A DNA stretch of 64,000 bases, taken from positions 1-64,000 of the forward strand of contig BROG01000815.1 in assembly GCA_030159075.1 (NCBI GenBank). Direction: 5' to 3'. This DNA comes from Atrina japonica (Eukaryota > Mollusca > Bivalvia > Pterioida > Pinnidae). The notes beneath the pieces are model-generated. The model made no database searches, was not told where the DNA came from, and worked only from the letters and a program-made list of their open reading frames with translations. Shown one piece after another: positions 47,841-59,800 of the stretch. A program made the position numbers and the translations under genes. Position 1 is the stretch's first letter; each line of letters opens with the position of its first letter.

Positions 47841-50800
47841 TTTTTGAGTTTCTCCAATTTTTGCAATATATTTCGATAGTATTGAAATTGCAAAAATTGA
47901 AATTACAAACTACAAAAATATTGGATCCACCAAAATCACAACCCATTTTATTAAGGTACATGAAGACATTTTGAAAAAAATATTACTGGTCAACCAGACT
48001 AGTAAATAAAGGAATTTCACTGGTCAAAGAAATTTTTTTACTGGTCTGTATATATACACAGTTGAAATGAAATTGAAAATTACTGGTCATTTGGACCAGT
48101 TATCAGATAGATTTCACCGGACGTTTGTAAAATTTGCCAGTTTTTCTGGTAAGACAGGTGAATTTCAAAAACTCTGTATATGTCTTGAAGAAACCATTCA
48201 GTCCTAATAGGACTGATTCATGTACCATGTGATAACCAATAACATTTGTGCAGTATTAGTATCTCTGATGGTGATGGAACATAACTTTACATAATTTTCC
48301 TGCTGAAATGATGTTAGCATGTTAGCATGGGATATCGTCTTCTAGCATCATTCCATCACTAATAGAAACAATAGTCCTGCACAAATGTTATTGGGTATTA
48401 TGTGGTACATGAATTAGTCCCATTGACTCGTCATGATGCAATTCACTTTCAAGGTATTTATTTTAGGTAACACTTTGAGTATAATAAAGTTTGGTAAAAT
48501 ATTTAAAGGCAAAAATTCCGTACCACTGAAACAACTAGTTAAATGGTAATTGAAATTAATTAACATATTTTATCCAACATTCTGCCTTGTTTATGTAGTT
48601 TGAACTATGACCTCAATGCTCTAACTCTCCAGATTACAAGAAGACGACATGTAAGTGTATATCGATGATGGACTTTGAAAAGGTGAACTACGACCTAATT
48701 TTGGAGTTAATGGAGTGGATCATGGAAGGAGACCACAAGGTTAGTGGAGTTCAAAGTGATGGAGTTCAGAATGTTCCATTTGTAATTGCTGCACTGAGAC
48801 AGTTTAAAAATGTCATAAAAAGCTGGTCTGTTTGCAGTATTTAAAGGTCTACAAACTGTCAAAATGGATTTTTTTGTTTGTATTTAAAATTTCAAATATG
48901 AGTAGTTTTATACAAATAAAATGTTATAAAAATTCATGGGTTGAAAAAAAAAACCTGTTATAATGTCGTAATTTGTGGAAAGAAATCGAATGTGAATAAT
49001 GGGTGAGAAAACATTTGTATACTAACGTGGTTGGAAGGAATATCAATTGTCAGTGTATTTCATTCATTTTAGGCAAGATATACATGATAATGTCAAATGT
49101 TACTATGGTAATTAATCCTTTAAGCCTTTTTAATCAAAGTTTGGGTCTAATCCTGGGATATTTTCTTCTATCAAAATGGCAGCCGGTATTTAGTGACATA
49201 ACTTGAGTACATTTTCCTAAATTTTAATCCAATTTGGTATCTTTATCATGTTTATATCATTGATATATATCAGATGAGTTTGATTATGGTGAAACTTAAC
49301 TCATCACCCCCTGAAGTCACATTTAGACTCACCCAGATCAATAAATAGAATGGCCTACTCTCATAATTTAGGAGTGAACAAGTTGATCTTGCATGTAAAA
49401 TTATTGTAAAATTTTGGTTCTAAATCGTACATTCCAGAATTCTTTGAAATGGACAGGTTCACGTGTGACTTCAGGAGTTAATGAGTGAAGTTATGATCTT
49501 ATAGTTATCCCTGCTGCTGTGTGTCAAGAAATATTTCATATGCAATATTACAATATATGACGTTGATATGGGATGTAACTGCATGTATATGTATTATGTT
49601 TTTTACATATTTTGAGAAAGAGATTCTATTTTAAAAATATGTTACACTTAAAGCCTTTTTGACACAGATGGGTGTCTGTTTGGCAAGAGGCTGGTCTAAA
49701 AAGGTCACTAGTTTTAAAATTAGACCCAGTGTCACAACTGTTGTGGCATATCAAATAGTCCCCCCCACTCGTATTGACAACAGTCCAAATCAGAGGTAAA
49801 CATTTTTGGCAAGTTAATGTTTCTATATATAAGGTAAAAAGTCTGTATTGAACAGTGGAACCTGTCCTGAGAGACCACATTTCAGCTTTCACTCTATGTT
49901 ATAGAACGATGTCAAACGAACAAAAGTACTTGTTTACATACTGGTATTGAGAGTCAGGGATGGAGTTTTGAACTGACAATGTATATTTTATCACTTTGAG
50001 AGATATTTACAGATATTACGACTTTGGTAACACAAATATCTCTTTGTGTACAGTTTCAGCGTGGCGCCATCCTGATCTTCCTGCCGGGCTTTGCTGAGAT
50101 CCAGCAACTGTACGATATGTTGTCTTCACACAGAATGTTTGGGTCAGCCAATGGTGCTCAGTAAGTCAGAAAAAGAAAAAAAAATGTAATATTATAAATA
50201 TTTATAGAATGATTTAATTCAATGCAACCCTTATTTGGCGCTCTAATGGCTAGAAATATTTTTGCACAATTTAACCCTTTACACCGTACATACCATAATA
50301 GACTGGTCTTAAATAATATAAAGAAGCATACCACTCATATATTGAAGAGTGAAAGGGTTAAATTTAGTTTTTGAACATCTGAGTGGAATCATACAATTAT
50401 GTTTGTGAGGAGTAATTGATTTATATTCAGTTGCCGACTTTAGTGCACATAGAAATTTAGCACAATTTATTAGTGCATTAAAATAAAGTAGTCTGAAGTA
50501 AGTCAATCATAAAATATAAACATTTTGAGTCTTTTCAACCCATTCAACATTACAAGCTATAATAGACTGGTCTAAGGCAATAGAAAAGAGCATACCATCT
50601 AGATATTTAGGGGTGAAAGGTTTAAGTTGCTTTTCAGCCAAGCTTCATAAGTTTAAGGAGACTCATATAGAAACAAAATATTGGGTGACTTGTTTTGTTT
50701 ATTTGTGATTAATTTCTCCCTCTGCAAGTGGCCATGTTGTATCCACCATTTGATGCTATTACATAAGTTGTCTTTTTCAATTTTCATCAATATTTCTGAT

Positions 50801-53800
50801 AAGAGTAATCTCCTAATATTATTTAGATGTGTTGGTCCCTGTAGGAAAACTGGGAAAATCTACTGCTATATTACAGTCCCCTAAATTAAATAAAGTCCCT
50901 CTTATAATTGTTATCTTGATAAAAGTTATGCATTATTTCAAATGTGGTGTATTATCTGATATCCAGTGCTTCATGAAATGTAGTACATTATTGAAATTTG
51001 ATACATTATTTGAAATGTGGTACATTATTTGATATTAGATGCATTATTTAAATGTGTATTATTTGAAATGTGGTACATTATTTGATATTAGATGCATTAT
51101 ATGAATGCGGTACATTATTTGATATTAGATGCATTATTTAAATGTGTATTATTTGGATTGTGGTACATTATTTGATATTAGATGCATTATATGAAATGTG
51201 ATACATTATTTGATATATATTAGGTGCATTATTTGAAATGTGGTACATTATTTGAAATGTGGTGTATTATTTGATGTATGATGAAGTATATAGTGTACCT
51301 TATTTGATCAATCTCTCTATTTTTCAGATTTAAGATTGTGCCATTACACTCAACACTGTCCAGTGAAGATCAACATAGTGTATTCTTGTAAGTCCTGGGG
51401 TCTCCATGGCTGAGTAGTTAAGGCATCGTGCTTTGAACTATGAGGTCTTTCATGTCTTGTCAGTACAGGTTCAATTCCTGTTGTATTGTTAGCAGTAGAA
51501 TAATATTGTTACTTGTGTTAACAGATACACACCACTGTTTTGTGTAGTAGGCAGTAGAATAATATTGTTACTTGTGTTAACAGATACACAATGCTATGTT
51601 GTGTTGTAGGCAGTAGAATAATATTGTTACTTGTGTTAACAGATACACAATGCTATGTTGTGTTTTAGGCAGTAGAATAATATTGTTACTTGTGTTAACA
51701 GATACACAATGCTATGTTGTGTTTTAGGCAGTAGAATAATATTGTTACTTGTGTTAACAGATACACAATGCTATGTTGTGTTGTAGGCAGTAGAATAATA
51801 TTGTTACTTGTGTTAACAGATACACAAAGCTATGTTGTGTTTTAGGCAGTAGAATAATATTGTTACTTGTGTTTACAGATACACAATGCTATGTTGTGTT
51901 TTAGGCAGTAGAATAATATTGTTACTTGTGTTAACAGATACACAATGCTATGTTGTGTTGTAGGCAGTAGAATAATATTGTTACTTGTGTTAACAGATAC
52001 ACAATGCTATGTTGTGTTGTAGGCAGTAGAATAATATTGTTACTTGTGTTAACAGATACACAATGCTATGTTGTGTTTTAGGCAATAGGATAATATTGTT
52101 ACTTGTGTTAACAGATACACAATGCTGTTTTGTGTTGTAGGCAGTAGAAAAATTGTTACTTGTGTTAACAGATACACAAAGCTATGTTGTGTTTTAGGCA
52201 GTAGAATAATATTGTTACTTGTGTTAACAGATACACAATGCTATGTTGTGTTTTAGGCAGAAGAATAATATTGTTACTTGTGTTAACAGATACACAATGC
52301 TATGTTGTGTTGTAGGCAGTAGAATAATATTGTTACTTGTGTTAACAGATACACAATGCTATGTTGTGTTTTAGGCAGTAGAATAATATTGTTACTTGTG
52401 TTAACAGATACACAATGCTGTTTTGTGTTGTAGGCAGTAGAATAATATTGTTACTTGTGTTAACAGATACACAATGCTGTTTTGTGTTGTAGGCAGTAGG
52501 ATAATATTGTTACTTGTGTTAACAGATACACAATGCTGTTTTGTGTTGTAGGCAGTAGGATAATATTGTTACTTGTGTTAACAGATACACAATGCTGTTT
52601 TGTGTTGTAGGCAGTAGGATAATATTGTTACTTGTGTTAACAGATACACAATGCTGTTTTGTGTTGTAGGCAGTAGGATAATATTGTTACTTGTGTTAAC
52701 AGATACACAAAGCTATGTTGTGTTTTAGGCAGTAGAATAATATTGTTACTTGTGTTTACAGATACACAATGCTATGTTGTGTTTTAGGCAGTAGAATAAT
52801 ATTGTTACTTGTGTTAACAGATACACAATGCTATGTTGTGTTGTAGGCAGTAGAATAATATTGTTACTTGTGTTAACAGATACACAATGCTATGTTGTGT
52901 TTTAGGCAATAGGATAATATTGTTACTTGTGTTAACAGATACACAATGCTGTTTTGTGTTGTAGGCAGTAGAAAAATTGTTACTTGTGTTAACAGATACA
53001 CAAAGCTATGTTGTGTTTTAGGCAGTAGAATAATATTGTTACTTGTGTTAACAGATACACAATGCTATGTTGTGTTTTAGGCAGAGAATAATATTGTTAC
53101 TTGTGTTAACAGATACACAATGCTATGTTGTGTTGTAGGCAGTAGAATAATATTGTTACTTGTGTTAACAGATACACAATGCTATGTTGTGTTTTAGGCA
53201 GTAGAATAATATTGTTACTTGTGTTAACAGATACACAATGCTGTTTTGTGTTGTAGGCAGTAGAATAATATTGTTACTTGTGTTAACAGATACACAATGC
53301 TGTTTTGTGTTGTAGGCAGTAGGATAATATTGTTACTTGTGTTAACAGATACACAATGCTGTTTTGTGTTGTAGGCAGTAGGATAATATTGTTACTTGTG
53401 TTAACAGATACACAATGCTGTTTTGTGTTGTAGGCAGTAGGATAATATTGTTACTTGTGTTAACAGGTACACAATGCTATGTTGTGTTGTTAGCATTAAA
53501 ATAGTGTTAATAAAACATAAGAATAATCAGTTAAGATTGTTTCGTGCTGTAATTGATACTTTTAGGTGAAATAATATATTTTTGTATAATTTGTTTACAG
53601 CATTCATATGAAAATTGACCAAATCATATATTAATTATTATGGGTTGTTATGTAATAACAACCTATTATGGGTTTACTTCGACTTTTCATCGAGGGCTAT
53701 CTTGTTAGCAGTGAAGAGGTCATGGAGGTTGCATTTGTAAAATATAGTCCAACTCAAGAATTCAACTTTTACAGAAAAGTCAAATATTTTGGTGGGAATG

Positions 53801-56800
53801 AAATTAAATCTAGTTTGAATTATCATTAAATGAAATACCACATAATTCTACTTACTTCTGCCTCTCGAAATAATACGATACGATTTGTAGTTAGTTTCAA
53901 CAAAATGTCATCGATCTATTTATAAATATGGAATTCCACTATATAAGATTCCAGTGATGTTGAGCCTGCCTTGAAGAACTGCAGTATTACTCTGCCATTC
54001 ATCATATCGAAACAAGCATACAGTGATGTAAATAGAGATAATTACATATCGCTGATACCAACATGAGGCTAAATAAATTTCTATTGAACTCTCAGGAACA
54101 TGTATGTTTTCTAGTCCACGGAAAAATGAAAATAAAAGCAGAATAGAGGGGACAGCATCAAGTAGGAGGTGCTTGTTATGCAAATGGCATGTGAAATTCA
54201 TTATGATTGATATGAATACGTTCCTGTCCATTTTGAAAACTATCAAATTGACGTGTTTGTCAACTAATCACTATACATAACCTGCTTTAAAGAGATTCCC
54301 CGTGTATATTTCCTTTATTTATAAACCCTATATGGTGACCACATACCTTACATTACCAGCGACTGCTAAATTTCAGTGGACGGTCACTTGTATACTGTGT
54401 GTATTGATATCGCAAAGGGGGGGGGGGGGGGGGGGTAAACTCGAATGTTACAATTTCCAGTTCTCATTTCCACAGATGTCTGGGAAAATCGCCATGTCCA
54501 TTGTCGGGTGTTTACACGACATTTATCACAAATTTTGAAGATAATCACAATTAGATTGGCATGTATAAACTTAAACTTTTTGTGTAATGGATCTGTTCAT
54601 AATGGATTTCAAACAGAAATGATGTCTTCAACGAAAAACAAAGTTTTATCCATTGCCGAAAGCGTTGATGTCTATAAGTGAAATTCGTGATAGATCGTTT
54701 TGCTACATCGCGACTTTAGGCCCGAATAATGTTGATGAAAAATTATTTCTTTAACAATAAACATTAGGTGAACTGTCTTTTTCACCCCGTACAGTTATTT
54801 ATATTGATTAATACAAGATAGAGAACATTGTTTGGTTGTTTATTTAGTCTTGGCAGAGTATATGTTCATGCACCATGGTAATACCCCTGAATAGGATTGC
54901 GTTCCCTACAAGCCCTAAAATTTGTTTTAAATTACAGCCATTTTCGCGATGAAAAAATTTATTTTACCTGTTCCCTGTGTCATGTTTGGTTTAAATTTAA
55001 GTAGGTTTTTTTTGGTAAAATCAAGCACAAAAAAAAAATTATTTAGAGGCAGGAAATTGAATTTTTTTGTTTTTTAGATCTACATTAATTTGATTTATTT
55101 GCATTTCATATATGTTACATAGAAGTAGTTTGATTCCCATGGCTATTTTGCCAAAATAACAACCCATTTCAGTACTTTCAGTACTTTGATTTTCAAATCA
55201 TGTTTCAGAAAACCACCAGAGGGTGTGACAAAGATTGTCATAGCCACTAACATTGCGGAGACTTCAATCACCATTGATGACATTGTTTTTGTGATTGACA
55301 GTGGAAAGATGAAAGATAAAAGGTAAGTATTATATATTACTATTAAGTACCAATTACAGTAAACTGTTTTAACTGGTGTGGAACATGCAAACTTGTGCAT
55401 ACTTTCGAAGATATTTTGTGCTGTTCTGATTACCAAACAAAAAGAAAAAAGATTTTCTGTGACAAACCAGAAAATATCGGGCACAGTAAAAAAGAGTTGG
55501 TGAGAATTGGTATTTGTGACAACTGGTCACCAGTATATGTACAGTAATGGAGCCAAAATTATTTGTGTAATATTCGGGAATGAATTGTAAACAGAGAATA
55601 TTAAAATATAAGTATGTGTAAAATTTCATGTAAAAATTCATATTAATGGATATATGCAAAAGAAAAATATTTTTATTTAAAAAAAATAAATGGTCCAAAT
55701 ATTTCAGTGACATAGATAAGTATATCTCTGTGAATATACAGAAAATTACAAAAAAATATGTAACAAATTTGAAAAATTTATATTTTTTGGCAAAAAAAGT
55801 CACAAAAATATGTTTCAATTATTTTGTTGATATATTTACTTTAAACTTTGTCTTCCTATCAGGTATGACTCATCTAAAGGTATGGAAAGCCTGGAAACAG
55901 TATGGGTATCTCAAGCTAATGCTTTACAGAGAAGAGGAAGAGCAGGAAGAGTGACATCTGGTGTCTGTTTTCATCTGTTTACTGGACATCGGTTTGATTA
56001 CAGACTACAGGCACAACCTATTCCAGGTATTTTATGGATATTATTTTTAACTGTCTATCAGGTTAATTCATGTTATGTCAAAATCGGATGAGTCGAAATT
56101 CTGGTTACGTCAAAGTCAAATGTCCGGTCTTGATTACTTTAGTATATAGTTATACTACTTTAATTCTGCATATGGCAGGGGTTTTTATCTCGAAATTTTC
56201 ACTTACCTTGAAGTATATTTCTGGTCTAAGGTATCAAAATATCATAGAATTGTCATTTTTTATCTCAACATTACCTTCTGTGATTGAATATTTACCCTTT
56301 TTACGCATAAAGAGTTGTAATTAATTACTTGTTTACATGCAAAACATGAGACAATTAATTGTGTTCAGGCTAATGATGCTTATTATTATTATTCTTTCCT
56401 TATATTTCTTCTTCCGCTAGAACTTTATAGGATGTGTTTGATATTTGATTCAATGGCTGCTGAATCCTTATAAAACTTTATCGGCATATTAAAAGACAAG
56501 TATAGTATAGCGAGAGTGAAGAGTTGTTTGAAGTTTTAGATAAAAATGCCCTAAATTCTAAAGATATAAATTAATTTACAAAAGCATGTATTTAAGATTT
56601 AAATCATTTGAATAGAATTGTTTTTCTATTTCAACAATTTCATAAAGCATGTAAAAATCATTGTGTTGACTTTTTCAGAAATACAGAGGGCACCACTTGA
56701 ACAGATTTGTTTGAGGATAAAAATGTTGAAAATATTCCAAGGAATCAGTGTACAGGTAAGAAAATATTCCAAAGAATCAGTGTACAGGTAAGAAAATATT

Positions 56801-59800
56801 CCAAGGAATCAGTGTACAGATAAGAAAATATTCCAAGGAATCAGTGTACAGGTAAGAAAATATTCGAAGAAAAAGTAAGCAGGTAAGAAAATATTCCAAG
56901 GAATCGGTGTACAGGTAAAAAAATATTCCAAGGAGTCAGTGTACAGATAAGAAAATATTCCAAGGAATCAGTGTACAGGTAAAATATTCCAAGGAAAAGT
57001 GAGCAGGTGAGAAAATATTCCAAGGAATAAGTGTACAGGTAAAAAAATATTCCAAGGAGTCAGTGTACAGGTAAAAAAATATTCCAAGGAGTCAGTGTAC
57101 AGATAAGAAAATATTCCAAGGAATCAGTGTACAGGTAAGAAAATATTCCAAGGAATCAGTGTACAGATAAGAAAATATTCCAAGGAATCAGTGTACAGGT
57201 AAAATATTCCAAGGAAAAGTGAGCAGGTGAGAAAATATTCCAAGGAATAAGTGTACAGGTAAGAAAATATTCGAAGAAAAAGTAAGCAGGTAAGAAAATA
57301 TTCCAAGGAATTGGTGTATAGGTAAAATATTCCAAGGAATCAGTGTACAGGTAAAAAAATATTCCAAGGAGTCAGTGTACAGGTAAAAAAATATTCCAAG
57401 GAGTCAGTGTACAGATAAGAAAATATTCCAAGGAATCAGTGTACAGGTAAAATATTCCAAGGAAAAGTGAGCAGGTGAGAAAATATTCCAAGGAATAAGT
57501 GTACAGGTAAAAAAATATTCCAAGGAATCAGTGTTCAGGTAAAATATTCCAAGGAAAAGTGTACAGGTAAGAAAATATTCCAAGGAATCAGTGTACAGGT
57601 AAAATAATTTAAGGAAAAGTGTACAGGTAAAAAATATTCCAAGGAATCGGTGTACAGGGAGGAAAATATTCCAGGAGATCAGTGAACAGTTAAGATAATA
57701 AGCATGCAGGTAAGAAATTATTCTGTCTAACAAAGCCAATAGTAACAAAATATAACCTCTGCTACATTATTCCCTCCATTTCAAAAGAGATGTCCCAACT
57801 CTTCGTTTCGGAAGCAATTACCACCTATTGTGAAATGGGTGTTGAACAATCATATTCACTCTAGGAAGAACACAGGTCCTTATATGGGTGCCAAATGTCA
57901 CAGAAGCAATTAACTATCTCTGTCTGGAATTGAACCTTGACCCCTGGTGTATGATAACCCCCTGATACCTCTGATGCAAGTGCCAATAAAATAAATCTAC
58001 TGAATAGCCATTATTGAATTGTGGAATTTTCTTTTACAGGAAGTTTTGTGGCAGTTACCAGAAACCCCTGAGGAAGATTCCATCTTGTCTGCAATAAAAC
58101 GTTTACAAGACCTTGGTGCTTTAGATGATCATGATGTAAGTAATGTTTTTTAATTAACTTGCATAAAAAAATTAGATAGATGAAACAATAATTATTTTAG
58201 AGTTTGAAACAGAGTAAGAATTTAAGAGTAATTCTATGTAAAGACCAAAAACTTATTTAAGTGCTGAGAAATGGTATGTCACAATACGCTCATATTTACT
58301 ATATATTTTTATTATAGAATACTAAAACATAATATTGATTTTAAAATTGAAAAAAATATATATTGTTGCCATGGTAACAAAGAGTTGTTTTTCACAAGAT
58401 TTGTCCTCTTACCAATATAGAAAAAGGCATTTTTGCATAGTTTCAACATTTTTTTTTATTTAACATACAAGATATATCAATAATGTAAATATTTTATTTG
58501 AATCACCTTTGATTAGACATTCAAAACAATAAAAGCCAAAGTGATAATCAGTACAGAAGGTATTTTGCCTAACAACTTAAAGATAGGGTATTTCTGCAAT
58601 TATCCAATTAGAAGAATTTTATGATGTTTTTATTTTTCAAGACTTTACCCTCCATAAATGCAGCATAGAAATTTTAAGATACTTTGACCTAAAGTTTGAA
58701 CAAGTCTTATAGAACAATATATTATAAAATCAGAGCGGGTATTTTTTTCGTTTCTTAGCAACAGTTACTCAAAGTTTGGCTATTTTAAGAATTTTCAACG
58801 TATATAGTTCAACTAAATTTCTCCTATCATTTAAAATCTTCATTATATTTTTAAAACCAACTTTCAAATATAGTAAATAACAACTGTCGAGATCAAATAA
58901 TATATATAATTTCATTATATACTGTATTAGCAATATACTATACCTTAATATACCTTAGATACCCCAGATTTCCGCGTCTGTTCAAATCAGGACTCTGACA
59001 TTGTCTCTTTTCCAACCGATTCTATAGCAACTCGTAAATCTTGATTTTTACACAAAAATATGCTATTTGATTGTCATTTGATAATAATTAGAGACACCTA
59101 TGATTATATACAATAATTATATTCAGTTTATCTTAAGTCAAAAAGCTTCAGATTAGTGTAAATTGACCGGACATCTCAACTCCGCTACTGAAATCTAACT
59201 ACTAATTTTAGTGCGCTTTCATCAGCCAAAATCTAGGAAATCTAAAACGAACCAAAATTTGAGTAACTTTCTGCTGAAAATAATTTAGAATGATGTCCTT
59301 AATTATCATTGAAAAGATTACTTAAATAGAATTAGAATTGGGTGAGAAATCAATGATTATTTCAAATCCGCCGCTAATCGAATCCGAAAACACTATACTA
59401 TCAGAGGAATCCGACATTAGCATCTTTTCGATCCGACTGTGTAGTATTACTAAGCGATTACAAATTATGATTGCTAACGAAAAATAAGTGATTTTAGTGT
59501 CATTTAATGGTATATTTAGAAGGAAATCATCATAAACGATTGTGATATATACTTTACTTAAAGTTTAAGTATAACAAATTAACTTGTATCGATCCAATAC
59601 CTCGACTCAGTCGTCGATTCCGACTACTAATTTTAGTGTGCCAACTTAAGACAATGTCACTTAAATCGAGTCCAAAAATAATTTTGTATAATATTCTACT
59701 GTGAATGATGTAAAGTACTGCAATAAAGATATACTACAAATATTGTGTTCTTTGAATAAGTATTGGGGAAGAAATCAACTATTATTTGTTCGAATCCGCT

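Noticed and set aside
53920..54246. 108-codon minus-strand open frame in intron 13
   Set aside because: No recognisable motif, AT-rich codons and no splice context.
56841..57748. Minus-strand repeat open frames of the LEYFLTC type
   Set aside because: They are the antisense reading of the tandem array made from DHX57 exon 16 and its donor.
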